11,097 bases of DNA, from NCBI GenBank assembly GCA_027483425.1, contig JAIXUR010000519.1:1-11097 (forward strand). Direction: 5' to 3'. Of the stretch, positions 1-7,167 are shown piece by piece. Under the pieces are notes generated by a model. That model was not told the DNA's origin. It made no database searches and was given only the letters and a program-made list of their open reading frames with translations. The translations under genes and the position numbers were made by a program. Source of the DNA: Cyanobacteriota bacterium. Its GTDB lineage: Bacteria > Cyanobacteriota > Cyanobacteriia > Phormidesmidales > Phormidesmidaceae. Every line of letters starts with the position of its first letter. The first letter of the stretch is position 1.

Positions 1-207
1 CGCGCTGCCCTCAATGCCGTCATTGACTACGGACGTCCCAGTGCGATTCGGCTAGCGGTGCTAATCGATCGGGGCCACCGGGAGTTGCCCATTCACCCCG
101 ACTTTGTCGGTAAGGCCCTGCCAACGGCCAAGGATGAATCGGTGAAGGTATTTTTGCAGGAGTCCGACGGCCAGGACGGTGTGCAGTTGCTGAAGCCAAC
201 GGCATGA
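1..207 (+). CDS. pyrR: PyrR, 3' part only (pyr regulator / uracil phosphoribosyltransferase)
   Basis: The last 68 residues of a reading frame that is open from base 1; the start lies outside the window. PyrR proteins bind UMP/UTP and pyr mRNA and carry uracil phosphoribosyltransferase activity (UMP from uracil and PRPP). Seen here is the conserved C-terminal segment: DYGRPSAIRLAV, then VLIDRGHRELPIHPDFVGK, then a PT-x-KDE-x-V strand near the end. The RGHRELPI and DFVGK motifs are family hallmarks. The PRPP-binding loop (expected further upstream) is not in the window, so catalytic competence cannot be judged. It ends at TGA 205-207, 119 bp before fni on the same strand. Whether this cyanobacterial protein regulates RNA or is only an enzyme cannot be told from this fragment. 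Confidence 0.9.
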   Translation, partial: RAALNAVIDYGRPSAIRLAVLIDRGHRELPIHPDFVGKALPTAKDESVKVFLQESDGQDGVQLLKPTA

Positions 208-256
208 CCAGTGAGGGGGAGGGAGGGAATTAGCCCTGGGCCGAGTTATTACATCT

Positions 257-290
257 GGTGTGCGATCGCGTCTAACACCCTGGTTTTTCT
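257..290 (+). terminator. Weak candidate intrinsic terminator behind pyrR
   Basis: GGTGT (257-261) can pair with ACACC (275-279). The loop between them contains the self-complementary HIP1 octamer GCGATCGC (262-269). A T-rich tract, TTTTTCTTT, begins at 284, five bases after the stem. The stem is short and the T-tract is offset by CTGG, so this is a weak candidate. It is the only terminator-like structure in the pyrR-fni gap; the rest of the gap shows no clear promoter. Confidence 0.3.
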
Positions 291-326
291 TTAGGATAGG
301 GGGCACTGATTTTCGCCATTGCCGCT

Positions 327-1379
327 GTGACTTTATTGCCCGCCGCCACTGCCGCCGAGACCCAGGCCCGCAAGGCCGATCACCTGCGCATTTGCCTAGA
401 GGGGCCGGTGCAGTGCGCCCAAGTCACCACAGGGCTAGAGCGCTATCGGTTTACCCACTGCTGCCTGCCCGAGCTCGATTGGCACGATATTGACCTCAGC
501 ACCGGCTTTTTGGGCCATCGGCTGGGGGCCCCGCTGCTGATTTCGTCCATGACCGGGGGCACCGCAGCCGCCCATCAGATTAACCAGCGGCTGGCGACGG
601 TGGCTCAGCACTACGGGCTGGCCATGGGGGTGGGTTCCCAGCGGGTGGGGGTGGAGAATCCTGAGTTGATGGGGACGTTTGCGGTGCGATCGCTGGCTCC
701 CAATATTTTGCTGCTGGCCAATCTGGGGGCGGTGCAGTTCAACTACGGCTACGGCCTCGACCAGTGCCGCCGGGTGATCGACAAGCTGGAGGCCAATGCC
801 CTGATTTTGCACCTCAACCCCCTGCAAGAGGCGGTACAGACCCGGGGCGATACCAACTTTAAGGGACTGCTCGGGAAAATTGAGCAGCTTTGTGCCGCGT
901 TGTCGGTGCCTGTGATTGTCAAGGAGGTGGGTAACGGCATTAGCGCCCCGATGGTGCGGCGGCTGATCGAGGCCGGGGTAGCCGCCGTGGATGTGGCCGG
1001 GGCCGGGGGCACCTCCTGGGCCAGGGTGGAAAGCGAGCGGGCGATGGATGCCCACCAACGGCGGCTGGGTCAGACCTTTGGGGAGTGGGGGTTGCCCACG
1101 GCCGATTGTATTGTGGCGGCCCGGCGGGTGGCCCCGACGCTGCCGCTGATTGCCTCCGGGGGCCTACGCCACGGGCTGGATGTGGCCAAAACCCTGGCCC
1201 TAGGGGCGGATCTGGCGGGGTTGGCGCTGCCGTTTTTGCAGGCGGCTAATGAGTCGGAGGCGGCGCTAGCGGCGCTGGCGGAGGTTCTGATCGCGGAGAT
1301 TACCACGGTGCTGTTTTGCACGGGCCAGGGAACCCTGGCGGGCCTGCGGCAGCCGGGGGTACTGGAGACCGTGGGATGA
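327..1379 (+). CDS. fni: Type 2 isopentenyl-diphosphate delta-isomerase (FMN-dependent)
   Basis: A 350-residue protein that interconverts IPP and DMAPP using reduced FMN, NADPH and Mg2+, the isomerase type used by cyanobacteria for carotenoid, phytol and quinone precursors. It is a cytosolic TIM-barrel enzyme. Motifs in order: KADHLRI (16-22), SSMTGG (73-78, flavin region), GSQR (103-106), HLNPLQEAVQ (162-171, containing the conserved Gln/Glu of the active site), VKEVGNGIS (from 198, with Lys199), DVAGAGGTSW (222-231) and ASGGLRHG (277-284, phosphate/FMN binding). All family motifs are intact and the length is normal. The start is GTG at 327; an in-frame stop at 297-299 limits any extension, no good Shine-Dalgarno is visible, and TTG at 336 is an alternative. 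About 15 residues precede the KADH motif, slightly more than in relatives. It ends 16 bp from the convergent GTPase gene. Confidence 0.95.
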   Translation: MTLLPAATAAETQARKADHLRICLEGPVQCAQVTTGLERYRFTHCCLPELDWHDIDLSTGFLGHRLGAPLLISSMTGGTAAAHQINQRLATVAQHYGLAMGVGSQRVGVENPELMGTFAVRSLAPNILLLANLGAVQFNYGYGLDQCRRVIDKLEANALILHLNPLQEAVQTRGDTNFKGLLGKIEQLCAALSVPVIVKEVGNGISAPMVRRLIEAGVAAVDVAGAGGTSWARVESERAMDAHQRRLGQTFGEWGLPTADCIVAARRVAPTLPLIASGGLRHGLDVAKTLALGADLAGLALPFLQAANESEAALAALAEVLIAEITTVLFCTGQGTLAGLRQPGVLETVG

Positions 1380-1395
1380 CCGCGGGAAACTCTGA

Positions 1396-2949
1396 TCACG
1401 CGCCAATTTTTGCCTTCAGATCGGCTTTAATCCGGTTCAAGATCGAGGCTTCATCGAGGCTGTCGAGAATTTCAGCCATCACCGCCCTGGGGCCATTGGG
1501 CCCCCAGGTGGCCCCGTTGGTGAGATAGGTTTTGGTGATCTGGCCAATGCCGTAGGTGGCCAGGCCCGCCACCCCGCCCTGGGCTAGGGCCACCGGAATA
1601 TAGGGGGCTAGGGCCAGGCCACCGGTGGCCACCGCAGATACCCCGAGCATCCCCTTGAGCGAGCTCAGGCCCAGGGTAATGACCAGTTCGCTGACGGTAA
1701 TGCCCCCCAGCCCCAGGGCAATCTGCCGCAGCAGCTTGAGGGCGGCGGGCCGGGTCATGGGCAGGCCGTAGAGCCGCGACAGGGTGAGAATGAGCATGAC
1801 ATCAATGACGGTGCCACCGACCAGATCGGCCAGGGTAACCGGGTTGAGGGCCACCGCCACCGCCTTCAGCAGGGTGGCATTCCAAATCGTGTCTTCGGCG
1901 ATGCGATCGCAGATCTGCCGCTTGCGCTCCAAAATCTCAGCGCTCACCCCCTCGGCGTACATCAGGGTGTTGAGGGCCACCAGGGCCTTGCCCTCCCGGT
2001 GCAAAATGTCGAGAATTTTGAGTTTCAGATCATCCACCTGGGGCTGGCTGCGCACCGTTTGGTAGGTTGTTTCGCCATCGGGCTGGAGAATAGCCTGCAC
2101 CGCCAGGGGCGAAGCCGCCGCCATGACGATTTCATCGGCAGAAATCAGATTCTGCAGGCGGCGATCGCGCAGGGTTTCGTAGATCACCTGGCGATCGGCC
2201 TCGGGGTACTGGTCGACCTTGTTAAACACCAGCAGCATGGGCTTGCTGACCTGGCGCAGGGTTTCCAGGGCCTCGTACTCGACCCGGGTAATGTCGCCCG
2301 CCACCACAAACAAAATCAGATCCACCTGCTCAGCGATGCGCCGGGCCAGGGCCGCCCGGTCTTCGCCATTGACCTCATCCAGGCCGGGGGTGTCGATCAG
2401 CTCAATGCTCGACTGCCCCACCCCCTTCAGCGACACCCGCAGCAGGTCAGGGATATCACCCGCCAGGGGTTCACGGCTGGCCGACCAGCGGGCTCCCTCC
2501 ACCGCCTGGGTCACCCCGTGGGTAGGGCCGGTGGCAAAGACCGCTTCCCCCAGCAGCGCATTCAGCAGCGACGACTTGCCCCGCCCCACCAGGCCAAAGA
2601 CCGCGATGTGCACCACCGTGTGCTCAAGCTTATCGATCAGACCCCTGAGGCTTTGCAACGCCTCCTCGACTCCCGCCTGCTCCCGGGCGGTGAGATTCAG
2701 GCGCTGCACCAGACTGCCCAGGGCCTCCTGGGCACGGCGATAGTTCAAGTCGTCTTGCAGGTCTTGAAAATCAACCACCAGATCCCCCAGTTCCTGCTCC
2801 ACCTCGGCCCAGGTGGCGGGGTCGGCGGCGGGCAGACTGAGGGGGGTACCCTGCAGGTCTGCCACCAGCTGGCCCAGTTCTGCCTCCACCTCATCCCAGG
2901 TGGGGGAATGGACAATGGCCAGGGGGGCGGGAGAGTCTGGATCGGTCAT
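1396..2949 (-). CDS. Era-like small GTPase with DUF697-type hydrophobic C-terminal region
   Basis: A 517-residue GTP-binding protein of the TRAFAC/Era-like group seen widely in cyanobacteria. G1 is GLVGRGKSS (119-127), G3 is DTPG (186-189), G4 is NKVD (243-246), and a G5-like AAAS follows at 277-280; all nucleotide-binding motifs look intact. Residues 360-470 hold several hydrophobic, Gly/Ala-rich stretches (LADLVGGTVIDVMLILTLS, a second at 403-432, a third at 436-470), typical of DUF697-like membrane-associating tails. The first 110 residues are acidic and probably helical and contain a duplicated TWxEVExELGxLVxDxQ segment (17-33 and 46-62). The ATG at 2949 is chosen. A GTG at 3039, which abuts the stop of the upstream gene, would add 30 Pro/Ala-rich residues with no family resemblance. 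No specific function is known to me; GTP hydrolysis coupled to a membrane process is an inference. Confidence 0.85.
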   Translation of the reverse strand: MTDPDSPAPLAIVHSPTWDEVEAELGQLVADLQGTPLSLPAADPATWAEVEQELGDLVVDFQDLQDDLNYRRAQEALGSLVQRLNLTAREQAGVEEALQSLRGLIDKLEHTVVHIAVFGLVGRGKSSLLNALLGEAVFATGPTHGVTQAVEGARWSASREPLAGDIPDLLRVSLKGVGQSSIELIDTPGLDEVNGEDRAALARRIAEQVDLILFVVAGDITRVEYEALETLRQVSKPMLLVFNKVDQYPEADRQVIYETLRDRRLQNLISADEIVMAAASPLAVQAILQPDGETTYQTVRSQPQVDDLKLKILDILHREGKALVALNTLMYAEGVSAEILERKRQICDRIAEDTIWNATLLKAVAVALNPVTLADLVGGTVIDVMLILTLSRLYGLPMTRPAALKLLRQIALGLGGITVSELVITLGLSSLKGMLGVSAVATGGLALAPYIPVALAQGGVAGLATYGIGQITKTYLTNGATWGPNGPRAVMAEILDSLDEASILNRIKADLKAKIGA

Positions 2950-3039
2950 AGGGATCGCAAGCGGGGCTTTCCTTAAGCATAGCGCCGCAAGAATAGCGCC
3001 GCCCGTGGGGGCCGGCAGGGGGGTAACCGGCCAAGCCAC

Positions 3040-3708
3040 CTAGGGGTTAGCGGAGTTGACTGATTTAGCCCCCTTCAGGTAGGCAAACACAGACTTATCG
3101 CCAATATCAGGCACGATCGGCTGCACAGCTTTGCGCAGGGCAAACACCAAAAATAAAATCGCCCAGGCGACCAGCAACCCCTGTTTAACCGCTAGCGGCA
3201 GCCCGCCGAACAAATGCCCCAGCAGCAGTAGGGGCACCAGGGGGGTCAGCAGCTTAGTCTCAACGCGATCGAAGCAAACAGCCTCTTTGAAACAAATCCC
3301 GGTCAGGGCCGCAAAGGTGAAGCCCAGCCCCCACAGCACCTGGGGTTGGTCAATCACCGTCTGGGCCAGGGGGCCATCAATGCCGTGGGCCAGGGCCAGG
3401 GAGGCCAGCCCCCCCACCAGCCAAAACCCCTGCAAGAGCCGATGCAGCGGCACCAGATAAATATGAATGGTGGCCAAGCTCAACCCCAACCCCAGCCAAA
3501 ACACCGTGTAGAGGATACTGATGAGCTGTACCAGGGTGGGGTTTTGGTTAAAGCCGAGGGCCAGCCCAGTGCCTACACCAAAGGCAAGGGCCGCCACCAT
3601 CAGGCCCATGCGGTAGAGCACCACCCCACGGCGATCGCCCGTCGTAATCGTGTAGTCCCCAAACTGGCCAGAATAGACCACTGGAGCCTCCTGCGCAGCG
3701 CTGTCCAT
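3040..3708 (-). CDS. DUF2301 integral membrane protein
   Basis: A 222-residue protein of the DUF2301 family, found in cyanobacteria and plastid-bearing lineages; its biochemical role is not known to me. A hydrophilic N-terminus (1-30) is followed by about six hydrophobic spans near residues 32-52, 60-85, 91-107, 124-141, 154-174 and 176-192, then a short polar tail ending in SVNSANP. The segment ICFKEAVCFDRVETKLL (from 138), with the following PL-rich span and LLLGHLFGG (161-169), is the most recognisable family signature. ATG at 3708 is the start; there is no strong Shine-Dalgarno. The gene begins 36 bp after the histidine kinase stop and is followed after 90 bp by the GTPase gene, so the three could share a transcript. 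Location in the plasma or thylakoid membrane is inferred. Confidence 0.85.
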   Translation of the reverse strand: MDSAAQEAPVVYSGQFGDYTITTGDRRGVVLYRMGLMVAALAFGVGTGLALGFNQNPTLVQLISILYTVFWLGLGLSLATIHIYLVPLHRLLQGFWLVGGLASLALAHGIDGPLAQTVIDQPQVLWGLGFTFAALTGICFKEAVCFDRVETKLLTPLVPLLLLGHLFGGLPLAVKQGLLVAWAILFLVFALRKAVQPIVPDIGDKSVFAYLKGAKSVNSANP

Positions 3709-3744
3709 CGCATTAACCCTGGGATGAGAAAACCTACCCCTATC

Positions 3745-5991
3745 TTATGGGGTCAGGAGGGACAATTGGGTGGGGAGGACGAGGGCAAAACAGGTTTGGG
3801 TGGAGTCGCTGGTCACCTCAATCTCACCCCCCAGATGGGTCACGAGCTTCTTGACCAGGGTCAGACCCAGGCCAGTCCCCCCCTGCTTCCAGGGGTCGGC
3901 ACTGGGCACCCGATAAAACTTGTCAAAAATGCGCGGTATTTCCTCCGCAGGAATGGTCACCCCCGTGTTGGTAATGGCCAGGCGCACCTGTTCGTCGGGA
4001 GCAGCAGAGTGGGCCGCTATGGTCAGGGTAATGTGCTCGCCGGGGGGGGTGTACTTGCAGGCATTGTTGAGCAATTCGGCCAAGACCCGCTCCAGACTGG
4101 CCGGGTCAGTGTGAATGACGGGCAGGGTGGGCGCGATCGCCAGGGTCAGGGTTTGATCGCGGCTTTTGGTTCGGGTGACAAAACTGTCGATCCACCCCTG
4201 GAGCCAGGGGTCTAGCAAGACCGGTTCCGGCTGAATGGGGTGGTTGCCCACATCCAGGCGCTGCAGATCGAGGAGGTCATTAATTAAGCTGATTTCGCGT
4301 TCACATTCTTCCTGCAAAATGCTGAAGTAGCGGCCAATGCGGGTCTGCTCGGCCTTGGGCTTTTGCAGATCGGCGGCGAAGTCAAACTCCTGGTTGAGGG
4401 TCACCCCCAACAGCTGTAGCGCCACCCGCATGCTGGTCACGGGGGTGCGCAGCTCGTGGGACACCGTGCTGAGAAAGTCATCCTTCAGCGTGTTCAGGCG
4501 TTCTAGCTCCGCCACCTGGGACTGGGCCGCCTGGTAGAGTCGGGCCTGGCGAATGGCGATCGCACATTGGTTCGCCACCTGCTGCACCAGGCGAATTTCA
4601 ATATCGTTAAACCCGTAGTCACGCCCGTTGATCAGCCAGAGATCCCCCAGCACGCCGCGATCGTCCACAATCGGGCAGGCCAGCATGGCCACATAGCCCC
4701 GCACCGGGTTTGGCTCCACCGAGCAAAACTGAAAGTACTGTCCGTCCAAAAGCTGGTGGTAGACCTCGGGAAAGGCCTCCATCTGGGCCACTCGCCCCTG
4801 GTAGGAGGGGCTAGAGCTGTTGTACTCGTAATAGATGGTAGACGTACCCTGCTCGAGGTCATATAGGGAGGTGTTCGATCCCTTCACCTCCAGGGCTTCG
4901 GTCAACTCCTTCACCGCCGTCAGCATAATTTGGTTGACGTCCAGGCTATCGCGCACCCGGTCGGTAATGCGTTTTAGGGTAGCCTCAAACTCCAGGGCCG
5001 TTTGCAACTGCTCCGTGCGCTGAGCCACCTGCTGCTCTAGATCCGTGTTGAGCTGCTGCACCTGGTGGTAGAGGCGGGCCTGCTTAATGGTGCTCCCCAC
5101 CTGGGTAGCCACCTCCCGCAGGGTTTCAATTTCCCAGGTCGCCCAAGGGCGGGGACCGCTGCAATTGAGGGCACATACCAACCCGTACAGAGCCTCCCCC
5201 TGCACAATCGGCATGATCAGACAGGCCTTCACCTCGGCCTCGGTCAGCTGGTTCAGATAGGTCGGTGGCCGCTGGGCGGTGGCCATGTCGTCGATCACCT
5301 CCATATTCCCCTCGCGATAGCGCATCAGATCGACCGCCGTAAAGCTCAGGGCACTCGGCGAGTCCTCTCGCCCAACCTCCGTCGGCGTCCCGCTAGCCGA
5401 TTCCGCCACGACACCGGTGTAGTCGGGGTCAAAGCTATAGAACATCACCCGGTCAATGCGCAGAAAGCGACGCACCTCATTCACAGTGGTTTTTAGCAGA
5501 TCCTCAGAGTTAAGGGACTGCAAAAGATGCTGGGCGATCGCCCCCAGCAGCCGCTCCCGCTCCGACTGGCGCTGGAGCGTTTGCTCCACCTGCTGGAGCG
5601 TCGTCACATCCTGGAGCGTCACCAGCAGTCGCGATTCACTATTGACCATCCACCATGGCTGGGTGGTCACCACAAAGCTGCGCCGTTCCCCCCAGGAATC
5701 AGCGATCACCGTGGCATGGGTCTGCTCGTCGCCACTGGCGATCGCCCGCTGCTCCGCCGCCATCAACGCCTGGGCCACCTCGGCTGGAAACCCCCTCACC
5801 CCCTGCTGCTCCACGCGGGTTGCCAACTCCTCACCCAGCAGGTCGCGACCGGCGCGGTTGAGAAAGCATCCGCGCCGACCTGGGTCGAGCAGCCAGAGGG
5901 GAGTGGCGATCGCGTCTAGGACCTGGACCACTCCCTCGTCAAGGGAGCGCGCGGGTTCCCCGGGGCGGGGAGTAGCGGAAAAGGTAGACAT
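3745..5991 (-). CDS. Sensor histidine kinase, PAS-GAF-GAF-HisKA-HATPase
   Basis: A 748-residue soluble kinase with no transmembrane segment or receiver domain. Order: PAS-like domain (about 20-135), GAF1 (about 145-308), coiled-coil linker (about 305-335), GAF2 (about 345-488), dimerisation/phosphoacceptor domain with SHELRTP and His512, then the ATPase domain with N-box NNACKYTPP (642-650), G1-type ITNTGVTIP (673-681), F-box FDKFYRVP (689-696) and GGTGLGL (704-710). The G1 box has N and T where DxGxG is canonical, a variant that recurs in cyanobacterial kinases. GAF1 resembles phytochrome/cyanobacteriochrome GAFs (RIDRVMFYSFDPDYTG, CLIMPIVQG, CSGPRPW) but lacks a Cys at the usual bilin-attachment point. 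No response regulator is adjacent, so partner and signal are unknown. ATG at 5991 is the only sensible start; no Shine-Dalgarno is visible. It is transcribed divergently from rplS. Confidence 0.92.
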   Translation of the reverse strand: MSTFSATPRPGEPARSLDEGVVQVLDAIATPLWLLDPGRRGCFLNRAGRDLLGEELATRVEQQGVRGFPAEVAQALMAAEQRAIASGDEQTHATVIADSWGERRSFVVTTQPWWMVNSESRLLVTLQDVTTLQQVEQTLQRQSERERLLGAIAQHLLQSLNSEDLLKTTVNEVRRFLRIDRVMFYSFDPDYTGVVAESASGTPTEVGREDSPSALSFTAVDLMRYREGNMEVIDDMATAQRPPTYLNQLTEAEVKACLIMPIVQGEALYGLVCALNCSGPRPWATWEIETLREVATQVGSTIKQARLYHQVQQLNTDLEQQVAQRTEQLQTALEFEATLKRITDRVRDSLDVNQIMLTAVKELTEALEVKGSNTSLYDLEQGTSTIYYEYNSSSPSYQGRVAQMEAFPEVYHQLLDGQYFQFCSVEPNPVRGYVAMLACPIVDDRGVLGDLWLINGRDYGFNDIEIRLVQQVANQCAIAIRQARLYQAAQSQVAELERLNTLKDDFLSTVSHELRTPVTSMRVALQLLGVTLNQEFDFAADLQKPKAEQTRIGRYFSILQEECEREISLINDLLDLQRLDVGNHPIQPEPVLLDPWLQGWIDSFVTRTKSRDQTLTLAIAPTLPVIHTDPASLERVLAELLNNACKYTPPGEHITLTIAAHSAAPDEQVRLAITNTGVTIPAEEIPRIFDKFYRVPSADPWKQGGTGLGLTLVKKLVTHLGGEIEVTSDSTQTCFALVLPTQLSLLTP

Positions 5992-6159
5992 AACCGTGGG
6001 GGCAATCGGGGCTAAGGTTAGGGCATGAATAAGGTCAGGGAATGAAATAGACCCCCAACCCTAGGGCGAATTCTATCTACCACTATGCCCAGGGCCGCGA
6101 CAGAATGCCCAATCAGGCTATACAAAAGATCAATTCCAGAGAAACATTAAGACAGACTA

Positions 6160-6194
6160 TTGCTAAAGCCCCTCCATAGTCTATAATCGTAGAC
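6160..6194 (+). promoter_or_regulatory. Probable sigma-70-type promoter of rplS
   Basis: A perfect -10 hexamer TATAAT (6182-6187) lies 16 bp downstream of TTGCTA (6160-6165, four matches to TTGACA). Transcription would start near 6194 and leave a leader of about 20 nt before the rplS ATG at 6215. This is the best promoter-like sequence in the window. The rest of the 223-bp divergent gap (5992-6159) holds no comparably good promoter for the kinase gene on the other strand. Confidence 0.65.
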
Positions 6195-6214
6195 CGTGCA
6201 CATTTGCAGGCCCT

Positions 6215-6580
6215 ATGAACGCAGAGGAAATTATCCGCTCCATCGAGGCGGAACAGCTAAAGACTGACCTCCCCACTATCTACGTCGGCGACACCATCCG
6301 TGTTGGCGTGCGCATTCAGGAGGGTGGTAAAGAGCGGATTCAGCCCTACGAGGGCACCGTCATCGCCATGCGCAACGGCGGTATCAATCGTTCCGTCACG
6401 GTACGAAAGATTTTCCAGGGCATTGGGGTAGAGCGGGTTTTCCTGCTCCATGCGCCCAAGGTGGCCAACATCACGGTGCTCCGCCGGGGTAAGGCCCGTC
6501 GAGCCAAGCTTTACTACCTGCGCGATCGTGTGGGCAAGGCAACCCGCCTAAAGCAGCGTTTCGATCGCCCAATCAACTAG
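6215..6580 (+). CDS. rplS: Ribosomal protein L19 (bL19)
   Basis: A 121-residue protein of normal family length that sits at the 30S-50S interface of the large subunit. Recognised by VGDTIRVGVRIQEGGKERIQ (24-43), the YEGTVIAMRNGG loop, SVTVRKIFQGIGVERVF, and the basic tail RRGKARRAKLYYLRDR. The start is ATG 6215; only a weak AGG precedes it at about 6207, in a short leader from the promoter at 6160-6187. The stop is at 6578-6580 and tRNA-Trp follows 47 bp later. Neighbouring rplS with trnW and secE is a conserved cyanobacterial arrangement. Nothing in the protein looks unusual. Confidence 0.97.
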   Translation: MNAEEIIRSIEAEQLKTDLPTIYVGDTIRVGVRIQEGGKERIQPYEGTVIAMRNGGINRSVTVRKIFQGIGVERVFLLHAPKVANITVLRRGKARRAKLYYLRDRVGKATRLKQRFDRPIN

Positions 6581-6627
6581 AATCAAGTAGGTTGGGTTTT
6601 GGTACTTCCACCAGTGCCTGGCTCCAT

Positions 6628-6700
6628 GCGTCCTTAGTTCAGTTGGTAGAACGCGGGTCTCCAAAACCCGATGTCGGGGGTTCGAGTCCTCCAGGGCGCG
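6628..6700 (+). tRNA. trnW: tRNA-Trp (anticodon CCA)
   Basis: A complete 73-nt cloverleaf. The acceptor arm GCGTCCT (6628-6634) pairs with AGGGCGC (6693-6699) with one G-U pair, and the discriminator is G at 6700. The D arm is GTTC/GAAC. The anticodon arm CGGGT/ACCCG encloses CTCCAAA with anticodon CCA (6660-6662). The T arm GGGGG/CCTCC encloses TTCGAGT. The 3' CCA is not encoded and must be added after transcription. No intron is present. It is probably cotranscribed with rplS or with secE. Confidence 0.97.
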
Positions 6701-6712
6701 CTGCGGTGCGGT

Positions 6713-6778
6713 GGTGACAATTTCTCAGGTTTATGGTCTTTTGTCCTGGGGCAGACCTAGATTATGGGCATTGTCACC
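6713..6778 (+). other. Nested inverted repeat between trnW and secE
   Basis: GGTGACAAT (6713-6721) is perfectly complementary to ATTGTCACC (6770-6778). Nested inside, GGTCT (6735-6739) can pair with AGACC (6753-6757). A T-tract does not follow, so it does not look like an intrinsic terminator. It could be an RNA processing structure separating the tRNA from the secE mRNA, or a leader element. The remainder of the gap to 6918 shows no convincing promoter. Confidence 0.4.
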
Positions 6779-6918
6779 GCCTACACTCGTGAATCAGCCA
6801 GGCCGGTAAGGTGTCAGACTTAGCGGTTTTATTGAGTTTTATTGATCGATTAGGCCAGGCTTAACAGTCCAGTCTCGCGGTTAGTCAGTTCGGGCAAGCG
6901 CCAACAGGAGCCAAAGCA

Positions 6919-7167
6919 GTGGTTAAAAAAGACGCGGCAATAGAGCCCAAGGGTAAGACAGCCAACGCTCCAGCCGTCGCTGAAGACAAGTTTAACGTCG
7001 GCACTTTTCTGCAGGGCACCAAAGAAGAGCTGGGTAAAGTGGTTTGGCCCAGTCGGCAGCAGCTGATCAGTGAGTCAGCCGCCGTTATTCTTATGGTTAG
7101 CCTTTCCGCAACGCTGATTTATCTCGTTGACCGACTGTTTGGGTGGGTTTCGGGGCAGGTATTCTAA
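6919..7167 (+). CDS. secE: Preprotein translocase subunit SecE
   Basis: An 82-residue, single-span SecE of the short type usual outside the enterobacteria. It clamps SecY in the SecYEG channel of the cytoplasmic/thylakoid membrane. Seen: a hydrophilic Lys/Ala-rich N-terminus (1-27), the amphipathic hallmark TKEELGKVVWPSRQQ (34-48), and one membrane span (about 51-73). The start is GTG at 6919, chosen because AGGAG (6906-6910) lies 8 bp upstream and no ATG fits. Its TAA stop (7165-7167) overlaps the nusG ATG by one base (TAATG), which indicates coupled translation with nusG. Confidence 0.96.
   Translation: MVKKDAAIEPKGKTANAPAVAEDKFNVGTFLQGTKEELGKVVWPSRQQLISESAAVILMVSLSATLIYLVDRLFGWVSGQVF

Noticed and set aside
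435..1058. 207-codon open frame antisense to fni
   Set aside because: fni on the + strand has all family motifs; the antisense protein is Pro/Gly/His-rich with none.
1999..2976. Long open frame (+ strand, 325 codons) antisense to the GTPase gene
   Set aside because: It is a shadow of the GC-rich coding strand: low-complexity His/Gln/Gly/Arg composition and no recognisable motif, while the opposite strand has intact G1, G3 and G4 boxes.
2950..3039. Extended GTPase start at GTG 3039, directly after the DUF2301 stop (TAGGTG)
   Set aside because: The added 30 residues are Pro/Ala-rich without family similarity; ATG 2949 is simpler. Not excluded, since stop-start contact could allow coupling.
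3346..4215. 289-codon open frame on the + strand across DUF2301 and the kinase 3' end
   Set aside because: It spans two real genes on the other strand and their intergenic gap; composition is shadow-like, with no family resemblance.
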